Notes: generated by a model not told the origin, from the sequence alone. A stretch of DNA of 64,000 nt from Paenibacillus sp. FSL R5-0345 (GCF_000758585.1 NZ_CP009281.1:2480001-2544000); one strand, 5' to 3'. Shown: positions 1-8,169, counted from the first letter of the stretch. Numbers and translations: made by a program.

Positions 1-211
1 CTTTATCGATGACATTATTGCTAATGGTGATGCAGCACGCGGGCTGATTAAAATTATTCAACGCTCTGGCGCTGAGCTGGTTGGTCTTGGCGTTGTAGTG
101 GAAAAAAGCTTTCAGGCAGGAGCTCGAACGATCAAGGAGCAGGGGATCCGGTTGGAGTCACTTGTAAGAATAACCTCTCTTAGCGGGGGCACTATTGAAT
201 TTGGAGAATAA
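1..211 (+). CDS. xpt: Xanthine phosphoribosyltransferase, C-terminal part (5' end outside window)
   Basis: Only the last 70 codons are present, in the frame starting at base 2 and ending in TAA. The segment opens with FIDDIIANGDAA, the PRPP-binding region typical of xanthine phosphoribosyltransferase, and continues with GVVVEKSFQAGA and the closing LVRITSLSGGTIEF, as in Bacillus Xpt. The family converts xanthine and PRPP to XMP in the cytoplasm (purine salvage). The upstream region, where a purine riboswitch is usual for xpt, is not visible. Confident family call from the C-terminal half alone. Confidence 0.88.
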   Translation, partial: FIDDIIANGDAARGLIKIIQRSGAELVGLGVVVEKSFQAGARTIKEQGIRLESLVRITSLSGGTIEFGE

Positions 212-310
212 CCCGAATTTGAATAAGAACATGCCTATTTTTAAACAACTGCTTTTCACCCTATAGATTTTCCTTTATAATAAAATCAGACATAGGGAGG
301 AGGCGTCACA

Positions 311-628
311 ATGGGGAAAGAACCGGTGACTGAGCAATTTTTTATTGATAAATTAACCGAGGCCAAGGATCACTTCGAGCGTGCGCTGGATTGCAAACAC
401 ACGGAATTCGACGATCTGTATCCCTATATGATTGAACATCCTCAGTTTTTTTGGTACAAACGCTATGTAGCTTGGTCAGAGCTTCTGACAATCAAAGGTT
501 TGTGTGAGGAACTTTCCTTCCCTTGGAGGGAGAAATTCACAACTAACCAAGTGGAGTATCTGGAGCAACGTGTGATGTCCGCTAAAGTTCTTGACTTCTG
601 GTTTGAGAAGAATGAAGCGCTGATATAA
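311..628 (+). CDS. Hypothetical protein, 105 aa
   Basis: The ATG follows a strong ribosome-binding site (GGGAGGAGG, 295-303). A weak promoter TTTTCA-17-TATAAT lies at 253-281. The product is soluble, acidic and rich in aromatic residues (FFWYKRYVAW), with no signal peptide or membrane segment; predicted mainly helical. I do not recognise the family. It stands alone between xpt and another small gene and is closed by a hairpin terminator at about 670. Confidence 0.7.
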   Translation: MGKEPVTEQFFIDKLTEAKDHFERALDCKHTEFDDLYPYMIEHPQFFWYKRYVAWSELLTIKGLCEELSFPWREKFTTNQVEYLEQRVMSAKVLDFWFEKNEALI

Positions 629-669
629 GAATGCTTTAGTAGACATGCAATTGGTCAATTGCTTATACG

Positions 670-703
670 AGACCCAGATGACTTTTCATTTGGGTCTTTT
701 TTC
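670..703 (+). terminator. Rho-independent terminator
   Basis: An AGACCCAgATGA / TCATtTGGGTCT stem with a short loop is followed by six T. It lies 40 bases after the 105-aa gene and before the next ribosome-binding site. Confidence 0.75.
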
Positions 704-742
704 TGGATGAATATAGGATAAGCTATATAGAGGGAGGGATTT

Positions 743-964
743 ATGATGATTAGCGATGAACAATTGGATGCGTACCGAATTTCCGGTGAGAAAATTCGTG
801 TGGTGCGTGATGGCATAGAAAGTAATGATGTAAAGGGGATTGTTCTGGCTTGGGACGATTCGCAGGTGATGATACGTCGCCAGAATAGACGGGTAGTAAA
901 GCTTGATCGGAATTATCTATTCCAACCCTTCAGCGAACCAAGGAAAGCTCCTGATAATATATAA
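743..964 (+). CDS. Small hypothetical protein, 73 aa
   Basis: The ATG follows GGGAGGG at 733-739; a second in-frame ATG is adjacent (746). The product is small and charged, with a predicted beta-rich middle (residues 17-50, GEKIRVVRDG then VMIRRQNRRVVKLDR) reminiscent of small SH3-like or Sm-like barrels, but I cannot assign it. It is followed at once by a strong terminator. It looks like a real gene because of its ribosome-binding site, terminator and codon use. Confidence 0.65.
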   Translation: MMISDEQLDAYRISGEKIRVVRDGIESNDVKGIVLAWDDSQVMIRRQNRRVVKLDRNYLFQPFSEPRKAPDNI

Positions 965-978
965 TCTTGGCAGCATAA

Positions 979-1014
979 ACAGCTCCTTACCCTAGTGGGT
1001 AGGGAGCTGTTCTT
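979..1014 (+). terminator. Rho-independent terminator
   Basis: AACAGCTCCTTACCC pairs with GGGTAGGGAGCTGTT (one G-U pair), followed by TCTTT. It sits between the 73-aa gene and the end of the opposing 148-aa gene, so it could serve both strands. Confidence 0.75.
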
Positions 1015-1027
1015 TACTTATGGCGGA

Positions 1028-1474
1028 TTATATGGTTAGTGCTAGCTGGGTCTCACTTTCTTCTCTGGAGAGCATGGAGAGCTCTGTAGACAGGCCGAGA
1101 TATGCGCGCATTCGCAGCAGCATCTCTCTACGGAATCCTGGCCATAATATATTCATCTCACCTTGATATCCTCTACAGGTGTACAAGGCCTCGACTCCCC
1201 GTTGATCTTGGCGAACGGTTGTGACCTTCAGATCATGTGAGCTCAATTCGCGCGTAACTTCTTGAAGCATTAATGAGGTCTTCTTAGTGGCACCAGACAC
1301 GAGCTCCATATAAAGCTGAGGGGTCTTAAACAGACCACTCTTACTGATTACACGACAGTCACGTTCGAACACTTTATGAATAAACGTTAGCAGCAAATAG
1401 CTTCTGACAAGGGACATTTCTTCTTTCGTAACCTCTTCATCAACAATGGATGTCTTCAACTTTGTAGTCGCCAT
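1028..1474 (-). CDS. Hypothetical protein, 148 aa
   Basis: Starts at ATG with GAGGTG about 8 bases upstream on the minus strand. The product is a soluble, mixed alpha/beta protein with no signal peptide. N-terminal residues 15-50 are helical (EEMSLVRSYLLLTFIHKVFERD); the C-terminal half contains YTCRGYQGEMNILWPGFRREM. I do not recognise a domain. It is transcribed alone, convergent with the 73-aa gene and divergent from the tRNA-Leu gene. Confidence 0.65.
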   Translation of the reverse strand: MATTKLKTSIVDEEVTKEEMSLVRSYLLLTFIHKVFERDCRVISKSGLFKTPQLYMELVSGATKKTSLMLQEVTRELSSHDLKVTTVRQDQRGVEALYTCRGYQGEMNILWPGFRREMLLRMRAYLGLSTELSMLSREESETQLALTI

Positions 1475-1590
1475 TATAAATCACCTCATTTATATTATGC
1501 GAACTTTTGTTCTCATTATACCTTATATTCGGAAGTAAAAGCAATAATTATCCATAAAATAATGAATGATTAGAAAAGCTAGAGAATATA

Positions 1591-1619
1591 TTGACGCATT
1601 AATCTCAGCATGGTATGAT
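1591..1619 (+). promoter_or_regulatory. Promoter of the tRNA-Leu gene
   Basis: TTGACG (1591-1596), 17-base spacer, TATGAT (1614-1619): a near-consensus sigma-A promoter. Just downstream, ATCTTGTGACGCAAGAT (1621-1637) forms a small hairpin at the expected 5' end of the precursor transcript. Confidence 0.75.
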
Positions 1620-1660
1620 CTATCTTGTGACGCAAGATGGATATGTAGTCATTACGATGT

Positions 1661-1744
1661 GCGGTCGTGGCGGAATTGGCAGACGCGCACGGTTCAGGTC
1701 CGTGTGGTAGCAATACCGTGGAGGTTCGAGTCCTCTCGACCGCA
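1661..1744 (+). tRNA. tRNA-Leu, anticodon CAG
   Basis: The acceptor stem GCGGTCG pairs with CGACCGC. There is a Leu-type D arm (GGCGGAATTGGCAGAC), an anticodon arm CACGG-TTCAGGT-CCGTG with anticodon CAG, a long class II variable arm, and a T arm GAGGTTCGAGTCCTC. The discriminator base is A. CCA is not encoded. It is monocistronic: consensus promoter 40 bases upstream and terminator a few bases downstream. Confidence 0.95.
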
Positions 1745-1750
1745 TCACTA

Positions 1751-1786
1751 GAAACTCCCTTGAGAAATCAGGGGAGTTTCTTTTTT
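1751..1786 (+). terminator. Rho-independent terminator of tRNA-Leu
   Basis: GAAACTCCCT / AGGGGAGTTTC stem with loop TGAGAAATC, followed by TTTTTT, directly after the tRNA. Confidence 0.85.
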
Positions 1787-1827
1787 GTGAATATAATTAA
1801 TCCGAGGCAACTGGAGCATAATCGTAT

Positions 1828-2358
1828 CTAGATCGATAAATATCGAATTAAGCCTAATAGGGCATAAGCAAACAGAACTGTTCCAGTACCAATGCCTGTA
1901 ATTGCACTGTTTGCGACGTTAAGCTTTTTCGATATGAATAGTGATGCGATAGAGACTGCAACAAGAAGTGCTGCTAAAAGGTATAAACTGAAATCGTTAA
2001 AAACACTTTTTAAGCTAATAAAATGAATTCCTACAATAAAGGCAATCCAAGGAGCAACGTAATCATTAAACTTACATTTCAACAATATAGAAGCTCCAGC
2101 ACCTGCCACAAATAATTCAATATAGACAGAAATTAAATAATTATCAAAAGAGGTCTTGTCATTTAAAACGGAGGGAGCATCCCAGTTCGTTATACTTAAA
2201 TAGATACCAATCAAGCAGATGAGAAGGGATACACCAGAAGCTATGCCAATATATTTACGCCAGCTGGATCTGGGGTTTTCTTGTGCCCAACCAAACCAAC
2301 TAAAACTAAACATACCGAATATAGAAACATACATGGCGTAATCCCTCACATAATCCAT
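1828..2358 (-). CDS. Hypothetical membrane protein, 176 aa
   Basis: The ATG has GGAGGT about 8 bases upstream. The protein consists of five or six hydrophobic segments (about residues 10-26, 38-56, 72-90, 98-114, 122-140 and 155-173) with short loops and very few charges, so it is an integral membrane protein of the cytoplasmic membrane. There are no catalytic motifs I recognise. It lies downstream of the ABC-2 operon on the same strand, 50 bases away, and could be part of that transcript. Confidence 0.65.
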   Translation of the reverse strand: MDYVRDYAMYVSIFGMFSFSWFGWAQENPRSSWRKYIGIASGVSLLICLIGIYLSITNWDAPSVLNDKTSFDNYLISVYIELFVAGAGASILLKCKFNDYVAPWIAFIVGIHFISLKSVFNDFSLYLLAALLVAVSIASLFISKKLNVANSAITGIGTGTVLFAYALLGLIRYLSI

Positions 2359-2406
2359 AAAGGTACCTCCTACACCTACAATATTTAGAATATTCGAGGC
2401 TGTGCC

Positions 2407-3090
2407 TTACACTGTAGATTTCCGAAGCATCCAGAACGATAAGAGTGCATACAAGACCGTCAAAGGCATGGTCCACAAGGCAAGATCAAATGCGGTATGG
2501 CTGGCAAACCAATTAAATAGATCTCCCCACCACCGATAATACGTCATTAACAATCCAGCGACACTGTACAGAATAAACATGACTGCCGCGAAAATGAATA
2601 GACCGCTTCTACCAAATCTGCGGAAGATACTGGATATAACAAATCCCCAATAAAACATATGCAACATGATCATAAAATAGATCCACAGCTGTTCTAGGAC
2701 AGTACCATCATTCAAGTATGGTAGGTGAAAATAATGTAGCTGCACACCCCATCCAGGTGTTAAATTGTTTTCTATAACGGATAGCAGGAACAGAAGAAGG
2801 GAGAAGCCGGCACTTGTAATAACAGCCATCAAGGAGGTACCGAAGAAATAATCCGTTCTCCGTAGACTTAAGCCTAAGGCAAAGGGGAAAGTCTGCACCA
2901 AAATGATGATACCTATGACAAACATGTATATAAAGATAGAGACTAGGCCACCGGTATACATGGGTTCTTGCATGAAAAAAGCTATGATAAGATTAACGAG
3001 AAAACTGGACAATAATATGATCCAAGGCATAAATAACCAAAACCATTTATCCTTGTAGTGCATTTTTAATATCCCTGTCATATGGTTCAT
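2407..3090 (-). CDS. ABC transporter permease, ABC-2 type, 227 aa
   Basis: Six hydrophobic helices (beginning around residues 15, 50, 88, 133, 163 and 202) and no signal peptide fit an ABC-2 type membrane subunit. The start overlaps the end of the ATPase gene by 4 bases (ATGA), so the two are translationally coupled. With the ATPase and the GntR-type regulator it forms a three-gene operon of YtrA/YtrB/YtrC layout, a class of exporters that respond to cell-wall stress. The substrate cannot be read from the sequence. Confidence 0.8.
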   Translation of the reverse strand: MNHMTGILKMHYKDKWFWLFMPWIILLSSFLVNLIIAFFMQEPMYTGGLVSIFIYMFVIGIIILVQTFPFALGLSLRRTDYFFGTSLMAVITSAGFSLLLFLLSVIENNLTPGWGVQLHYFHLPYLNDGTVLEQLWIYFMIMLHMFYWGFVISSIFRRFGRSGLFIFAAVMFILYSVAGLLMTYYRWWGDLFNWFASHTAFDLALWTMPLTVLYALLSFWMLRKSTV

Positions 3091-3980
3091 TGTGCTGCCA
3101 CTTCCTTTCCTTGAGATCTTCTATTTGTAAGATGGACAATTAACTGTTGTAAAGATATGGGGGAGATCTCCAGACCAAGCATCTCAGCACGTGATAGATC
3201 TGTTGAGTTTAAGCCGACTACAGTGGCAGAGAGTAATCCGCCAAAAGGTTCACGAGAGATGACATCTTTATTGGAGATGAACTCTTCGACCTTCGCAGTT
3301 GCACCAATCACCTTAGCGGCTCGCCCGCGAAGAGCTTCAGCATCCTCATTAATAATAATCTTACCGTTGTCGATAACAATGACATGCTCTAACAATTGAC
3401 TTACCTCGTCAATCAAATGTGTAGACAAGACAACTGTTCGTGGATATTCTGAATAATCCTCAATCAATCGATCGTAAAACAGGCTTCTTGCTACAGCATC
3501 CAGACCTAAATAGGGCTCGTCAAAAATAGTCAGCGGAGCGCGGCTGGCAAGGCCGACTACAATACCCACCGCCGAGAGCATTCCTCTGGACAGCTTCTTT
3601 ATTCTTCTTTTTAAGGGGAGATTGAAGTCCTTGATTAAGGATTGGGCGTAGTCCCGATCAAAGTTAGGGAAAAATAACGCGGATACCTCTAGAACATCGA
3701 TAATACGGTACGTATCCGGATACTTTTGACTTTCCTTAATGAAGCAAATCTGATTGAGTACGCGGTTATTCTCGTAGGGATGTTCTCCAAATACCTTCAA
3801 ATCACCACTTGTAGCAAATAACTGGGCTGTGATCATGTGCATGATCGTTGTTTTCCCCGCACCATTTCTGCCAAGGAGTCCATAGATTTTATTTTGTTCC
3901 AAAGAAAAAGTAACGTCTTGGATGACGGTTACCTTTCCATACGACTTGGTTAGCCCCTTGATCTCAACAATTTCATTCAT
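3087..3980 (-). CDS. ABC transporter ATP-binding protein, 297 aa
   Basis: Walker A is GLLGRNGAGKTT (about 34-45). The signature is LSRGM, a degenerate form of LSGGQ. Walker B is LTIFDEP, with a D-loop GLDA and the switch histidine in VLSTHLIDE. After the ATPase core (about residue 210) comes a 75-residue C-terminal extension typical of CcmA/YtrB-type drug or bacitracin exporters. It is the cytoplasmic motor for the adjacent ABC-2 permease and overlaps both neighbours by 4 bases. Confidence 0.88.
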   Translation of the reverse strand: MNEIVEIKGLTKSYGKVTVIQDVTFSLEQNKIYGLLGRNGAGKTTIMHMITAQLFATSGDLKVFGEHPYENNRVLNQICFIKESQKYPDTYRIIDVLEVSALFFPNFDRDYAQSLIKDFNLPLKRRIKKLSRGMLSAVGIVVGLASRAPLTIFDEPYLGLDAVARSLFYDRLIEDYSEYPRTVVLSTHLIDEVSQLLEHVIVIDNGKIIINEDAEALRGRAAKVIGATAKVEEFISNKDVISREPFGGLLSATVVGLNSTDLSRAEMLGLEISPISLQQLIVHLTNRRSQGKEVAAQ

Positions 3981-4348
3981 GACTGATTATCTCCCCTCTG
4001 AATCATCTTCGTTAATTGATCCAACGTTATTCCTAATTTCTCAGCTTCACGGATCATAGTTACAACATATTGTTCATAAAATTGCTCTTTTCTCTTCTCC
4101 ATCAATACTGCGCGCGCTCCAGAAGCAACAAACATACCGATACCTCGCTTTTTGTACAATATTCCCTGATCCACTAGCAAATTCACACCTTTCGCAGCCG
4201 TTGCCGGATTGATCTGGTAGAAAACAGCAAATTGATTTGTTGAAGGAACCTGTGATTCCTCCAAGAGTGTTTCTTCGATGATGTCATTTTCTATGCGTTC
4301 GGCGATCTGCATAAATATCGGTCGTGTATCATCCATTAAGCTTCCCAT
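3977..4348 (-). CDS. GntR-family transcriptional regulator, YtrA type, 123 aa
   Basis: The short GntR protein has an N-terminal winged helix (residues 8-75, with the VPSTNQFAVFYQINPATAAKG recognition region; family consensus SxRxLAxxxxVnpnTvxka) and a short C-terminal helical tail instead of a ligand domain. That is the YtrA subfamily, which represses the ABC operon it heads. It is the first gene of the operon. An inverted repeat just upstream (4370-4393) is a likely autoregulatory site. Confidence 0.87.
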   Translation of the reverse strand: MGSLMDDTRPIFMQIAERIENDIIEETLLEESQVPSTNQFAVFYQINPATAAKGVNLLVDQGILYKKRGIGMFVASGARAVLMEKRKEQFYEQYVVTMIREAEKLGITLDQLTKMIQRGDNQS

Positions 4349-4369
4349 GTATTCACCGCCATGTTCATT

Positions 4370-4393
4370 GGTTAGTTAGTTATGTAATTAACC
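4370..4393 (-). promoter_or_regulatory. Putative operator of the GntR/ABC operon
   Basis: GGTTAGTTA-N6-TAATTAACC is an imperfect inverted repeat (8 of 9 positions) starting 22 bases upstream of the regulator's start codon. YtrA-type repressors usually bind such dyads at their own promoter. The link to this protein is inference. Confidence 0.5.
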
Positions 4394-4485
4394 ATATATG
4401 CAACGAACTTATTTGTCAATCATTTCTAAGTGCATTTTTTGGTTCCTGAGTCCAAATACAGCGAATTAGGCGTATCGGCATAAAT

Positions 4486-4524
4486 AAAAGGCTGAGCGGA
4501 TTCAATCCGAACAGCCTTTTATTT
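4486..4524. terminator. Orphan terminator-like hairpin between divergent genes
   Basis: AAAAGGCTGagCGGATT / cCGaacAGCCTTTT forms a long stem with T-rich sequence on the plus side (TTTTATTTT) and A-rich sequence on the other. No gene ends here on either strand: it lies upstream of both the GntR operon and the methyltransferase gene. It could be an attenuator in the methyltransferase leader or the remains of a lost gene. Confidence 0.6.
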
Positions 4525-4578
4525 TAGTGGGATGTCTGCTATGATTTTGTCCTATTAGAAACAGAGAAGGGTGAAACT

Positions 4579-5385
4579 ATGAATGAATATGGTTCGAATT
4601 TATTTAAAGGTACTGCGGTGTACTATTCAGAATATCGACCACAGTATCCTTCATCCCTTATTCGGTTCTTGATTCAGCAGTTTTCGCTTAACGGAGAGGG
4701 TCGTTTACTTGATTTAGGATGTGGTACGGGTCAGTTGGCACTAAGATTCAGTGATTGGTTTGAAGAAATGATAGGTGTAGATACGGAAAGTGAAATGTTG
4801 GATGAGGCAAATCGTCTATCAAAAATTCACAGAGTAGATAACGTTAGTTGGAGGCTGGGTAGAGCAGAAGAGCTGCTGAGCGAATGGGGCTCCTTCCGTC
4901 TTACCATTCTAGCCAAAGCGTTTCATTGGATGGATAGGGCGTCCATTCTTGAAATTCTATATCATAGTTTGGACGATAATGGCGGTCTAGCCATTATTGA
5001 TACTTTTAATGTTGAGCAAGAACCATTATCTTGGCAGCTTAAGGTGAATGAAATAGTGAAACGCTGGTTAGGTAACGAAAGGATAGCAGGAGACAGCACC
5101 TATACTCATCCTAAAGAAAGACATGAGGACATTGTTGCGCAATCTAGTTTTAAAGATGTGGAAAGACTGGTTTTACCCAGTTATACAATCACATGGACCG
5201 TGGATTCGATTATTGGTAATTTGTATTCCACATCCTATGCATCTAAGCGATTATTTGGAGATCACATAGAACGATTTGAAGCGGATATGAGATCTTCTTT
5301 ATTAGAAATTGAACCTGCGGGTAAATTTACTGAAGAGTTATCCGTTTCTGTTATCACGGCGTTTAAGCGAGAAATAGAGTATTAA
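4579..5385 (+). CDS. Class I SAM-dependent methyltransferase, 268 aa
   Basis: Motif I LLDLGCGTGQLA (about 43-54) is followed by the acidic end of strand 2 (IGVDTESEMLDEA), so this is a Rossmann-fold SAM methyltransferase of the Methyltransf_11/UbiE-like kind. The N-terminal segment FKGTAVYYSEYRPQYP is typical of small-molecule methyltransferases. The substrate is unknown. The start has a GAGAAGGGTG ribosome-binding site 6-8 bases upstream. It is a single gene, converging on the subtilase gene 9 bases downstream. Confidence 0.82.
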   Translation: MNEYGSNLFKGTAVYYSEYRPQYPSSLIRFLIQQFSLNGEGRLLDLGCGTGQLALRFSDWFEEMIGVDTESEMLDEANRLSKIHRVDNVSWRLGRAEELLSEWGSFRLTILAKAFHWMDRASILEILYHSLDDNGGLAIIDTFNVEQEPLSWQLKVNEIVKRWLGNERIAGDSTYTHPKERHEDIVAQSSFKDVERLVLPSYTITWTVDSIIGNLYSTSYASKRLFGDHIERFEADMRSSLLEIEPAGKFTEELSVSVITAFKREIEY

Positions 5386-5394
5386 AAAGCAAAA

Positions 5395-6642
5395 TCACAA
5401 TAAAAATCTCGCATTGATCTCACCACAGCCCGCTGTGTTAGGGGGAAGTTTCAGAGAGAATGTGTTCTTTTTCAGTAAGGGTTTCACTTGCTTTGGAGAT
5501 AAAGATGGATTTCTCTGCAGCAATTGGGCGATAACACCTGAGACAATAGGTGTTGAGACGCTGGTACCGGACAGCACAAAGTAATCTTTCGCTATCCGCA
5601 AGTAAGGAAGTTCACGATCCAGTTTGGATCCGGGAGCACGAAGAGAGATGATTGTTTCACCGGGAGCAACGAGGTCTGGTTTCTTACGCCCCCGCGGTGC
5701 AGGACCACGGCTGGAATACCAGGTAATCCGGTCGTCCTTTTGTGTGAGTGTGCGGCGATCATCCACTGCACCAACAGTAATTGCTGAAGTACTAATACCA
5801 GGAGATTCGATCGTACTTCGCTTAGGGCCGCTATTTCCTGCCGCTATTACAACTGTAAGGCCGGCTCTAATTGCTTGTTCTACTGCTTGGCATAGAGGGT
5901 CATCGGCACAAGTTGAATTGACAGTACCTCCGAATGACATTGAAAGGATACGCAGCTTTAGTCGCTTGCGATTTGCAATGCACCACTCAATTCCTTTAAT
6001 AATCGTGGAGTCATATCCGTCGCCGTTTTTATCGAGTACTTTAACGCCAACGATTCCAGCCTTCGGAGCAGGGCTTTTGTATTTTCCTTTGCTCATCCAC
6101 CCATTACCTGCAGCATCCCCTGCAATATGAGTCCCATGACCGTTATCGTCATAGGGCTGTTTTCTATGATTGACGAAATCCTTAAAAGCCACGATGCGGT
6201 TACAGGGCTTAATCAGATCAGGGTGTCTATATACGCCTGTGTCAAGAATGGCAATGTTGATCCCTTTACCGGTAAGCCCTTGTTTCTTCTGGATGGCGGT
6301 AGAACCGATGGAAGGTGTTGCTATATTAAGGGATGTTTTTTTGATTCCATCTACATAGATTTTTTCAATCCCCTGCCAATCACACATCTGTTTCAGACAA
6401 TTCATCGAAACTCGCGATGCTACAGAATTAAGCATGGGGAGGTGGTGTTTGATAGGAAAGTCATGTGATTTTAAATGTTTTTGTAATGACTTCAGCTGTG
6501 CTGGGGTCATTTTTTGTTTGAATTTGATAATGATAGGAATTTTAACGGATGTACCGCGAGGGACTTGGGATTGTTGAATTCTTTTTCTAAGCGCCCTATG
6601 GATTTTTGAACTATGTTGCTGTACCCACAATTGTTGGCTCAT
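5395..6642 (-). CDS. Subtilisin-like serine protease (S8), AprX-like, 415 aa
   Basis: The catalytic triad is readable: Asp134 in ILDTGVYRHPD, His169 in NGHGTHIAG, Ser361 in LSGTSVSTP, with oxyanion Asn270 in AAGNSG. An N-terminal region of about 110 residues resembles an I9-type prodomain (VKIPIIIKFKQ..., residues 33-98). No signal peptide is present, which fits intracellular AprX-type proteases. Family function: protein turnover in the cytoplasm, perhaps late in growth or sporulation. It is a single gene converging with the methyltransferase. Confidence 0.9.
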   Translation of the reverse strand: MSQQLWVQQHSSKIHRALRKRIQQSQVPRGTSVKIPIIIKFKQKMTPAQLKSLQKHLKSHDFPIKHHLPMLNSVASRVSMNCLKQMCDWQGIEKIYVDGIKKTSLNIATPSIGSTAIQKKQGLTGKGINIAILDTGVYRHPDLIKPCNRIVAFKDFVNHRKQPYDDNGHGTHIAGDAAGNGWMSKGKYKSPAPKAGIVGVKVLDKNGDGYDSTIIKGIEWCIANRKRLKLRILSMSFGGTVNSTCADDPLCQAVEQAIRAGLTVVIAAGNSGPKRSTIESPGISTSAITVGAVDDRRTLTQKDDRITWYSSRGPAPRGRKKPDLVAPGETIISLRAPGSKLDRELPYLRIAKDYFVLSGTSVSTPIVSGVIAQLLQRNPSLSPKQVKPLLKKNTFSLKLPPNTAGCGEINARFLL

Positions 6643-6805
6643 TTCTTAATGGATCACCTCATAAATGCATTATATGCATCACTGATCCAGTAGGTACGAA
6701 TCTATGAATCTAGGAATAAAGTACATTTCTTGCTTAGTAGGTAATAGTGAAGTCAAGAATCAAAAATCTTGCATCTACTAACGTATCCTAAAAAAGAAAG
6801 TAGTG

Positions 6806-7183
6806 ATGCAAATGGTGACCATTAAGAAACCAGTTAACAAGCAAGCCGCTGTGGCGGCAAGAGCCCTCGCGGCAAAAAGAGTGAAAGCTGCTGCAACGAG
6901 AAAGAGACGGAGAATTAAACAGACATTGGATAGATTTATTGTTGTCGCTATTGGTACAAATGCAAGTGGCACACCTAAAGCAACTACAGGCTGGACAGCT
7001 TCATTACGAGCAGGCACTACAACAGTAACTGCTGATTTCGACGAATTTGGTGTAGTAAGATTCCCTACAATTACCACCTTAACAACGGTAGCTTATCTGC
7101 TTACATTAAGAGATGAGAACGGAGCTACTATCAGAAGTTTTAACGTTCCATCAGACCGTGAGTTTTTTGTGGCTAGATTTTAA
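6806..7183 (+). CDS. Hypothetical protein with Lys/Ala/Arg-rich tail and beta domain, ~125 aa
   Basis: A GTG at 6803 is too close to the AAAGAAAG (6793-6800) that could serve as ribosome-binding site; ATG 6806 or 6812 is more likely. Residues 1-45 are strongly basic and rich in Ala and Lys (AARALAAKRVKAAATRKRRRIKQ), like a nucleic-acid- or polymer-binding tail. Residues 46-125 are Thr/Val/Ala-rich with alternating hydrophobics, predicted beta sandwich. No signal peptide. The gene lies divergent from the subtilase and has its own strong terminator. I do not recognise the family. Confidence 0.6.
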   Translation: MQMVTIKKPVNKQAAVAARALAAKRVKAAATRKRRRIKQTLDRFIVVAIGTNASGTPKATTGWTASLRAGTTTVTADFDEFGVVRFPTITTLTTVAYLLTLRDENGATIRSFNVPSDREFFVARF

Positions 7184-7212
7184 TTCGAACAAGCCTAGAC
7201 CATTTTTCAATG

Positions 7213-7254
7213 CAACAGCATGTGTCGATTTTATATCGGCACATGCTGTTTTGC
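7213..7254 (+). terminator. Rho-independent terminator
   Basis: AACAGCATGTG pairs perfectly with CACATGCTGTT around an A/T-rich loop, followed by TTTT. It closes the basic-tail protein gene and also faces the end of the MerR gene. Confidence 0.85.
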
Positions 7255-7310
7255 TTACTCTTATATTAATTGGGTCTTTTACGAGCGTTCATCTCAAACC
7301 ACGACTATGA

Positions 7311-8123
7311 TCATGCAGATGTTAACAATACTTGAATCTCATAAACCCACTGAAACATTCCGGTGAAAATGACGGACTGGATGACGAATGGAATCTCCGT
7401 GTTGTATTCGGCTTTAGCATGTGCAGCGATATTCTGTATCGTTTCCATTCTCTGCTCCTCTGAGCAATAACCATAGAGATAAATCCCTTTAGGTAATATT
7501 GAAATCCAGTCGGCCTGTTCAGGGTACTTCTCACAAACTACAAAAAAGACAGATGAATTCTCACTAGGCTCTGAAGTAGTGGTCATAATATTTGCACGAA
7601 GATCAAATACGAATGCATCTTTTGGCGCATCTTCAAGCTGTTGATTCAATGCATCCTGCAGTTGATGGAAACTTTCAAGGCTGGGTTTCTGTAGGGAGTG
7701 GATTTTTACGATCGCTCTTTCTTCCAAAGCCTTGGTTGAAAAATGGGTGGGGGATAGTGGGACGTCAGATAAATAAGCTTGATTTTCGTATTGTTTTCTC
7801 AAAGCTCTGAGCTGTAATTTCGTCTTATCCAGTTGTTTGATTTCCTGCTCAATTTCCTCGTCCTTTGTTTTAAGAAAATTAATAATATAATCGAGATTAT
7901 CATTCGTAAATACATCTTTAATCTTATGAAGCGGCATATTCTTTTTTTTGCAGAAGTTGATGACATCGAGATAAATAAGCTCTTTATCTGAATAGTAGCG
8001 ATATCCGGAGGAGGGATCTACTTTTGCAGGCTTCAGCAAGTGGATTCGGTCATAATGGCGTAAGGTTTCGATAGTTGTGTCTGCTAGTTTTGCTGTTTCA
8101 CCAATAGAATAATAGTTGTTCAT
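7311..8123 (-). CDS. MerR-family regulator with C-terminal effector domain, 270 aa
   Basis: The N-terminal MerR winged helix (residues 1-75) shows YSIGETAKLADTTIETLRHYD and GYRYYSDKEL. A coiled-coil dimerisation helix spans about 75-112, and a 150-residue GyrI-like C-terminal ligand domain follows, the architecture of BmrR/BltR. It is divergent from a MATE pump gene whose promoter carries a 19-base spacer and a dyad typical of MerR activation, so this protein probably senses a drug-like ligand and activates the pump. Confidence 0.87.
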   Translation of the reverse strand: MNNYYSIGETAKLADTTIETLRHYDRIHLLKPAKVDPSSGYRYYSDKELIYLDVINFCKKKNMPLHKIKDVFTNDNLDYIINFLKTKDEEIEQEIKQLDKTKLQLRALRKQYENQAYLSDVPLSPTHFSTKALEERAIVKIHSLQKPSLESFHQLQDALNQQLEDAPKDAFVFDLRANIMTTTSEPSENSSVFFVVCEKYPEQADWISILPKGIYLYGYCSEEQRMETIQNIAAHAKAEYNTEIPFVIQSVIFTGMFQWVYEIQVLLTSA

Positions 8124-8138
8124 TGCATTGCTCTCCCG

Positions 8139-8169
8139 TTGACTCTTGTGTTACCCAAGAGATTATAGT
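8139..8169 (+). promoter_or_regulatory. MerR-type promoter/operator of the MATE pump gene
   Basis: TTGACT (8139-8144) and TATAGT (8164-8169) are separated by 19 bases, two more than optimal. The dyad CTCTTG-N7-CAAGAG (8143-8161) lies between the elements. That is the classic geometry of promoters twisted open by MerR activators; the MerR gene is immediately divergent. Confidence 0.75.

Noticed and set aside
1566..1751. Plus-strand open frame of 61 codons across the tRNA-Leu
   Set aside because: It covers the tRNA promoter and tRNA itself, with no ribosome-binding site.
5624..6130. 168-codon open frame opposite the subtilase
   Set aside because: It is antisense to a gene with a complete catalytic triad and has no start signal.
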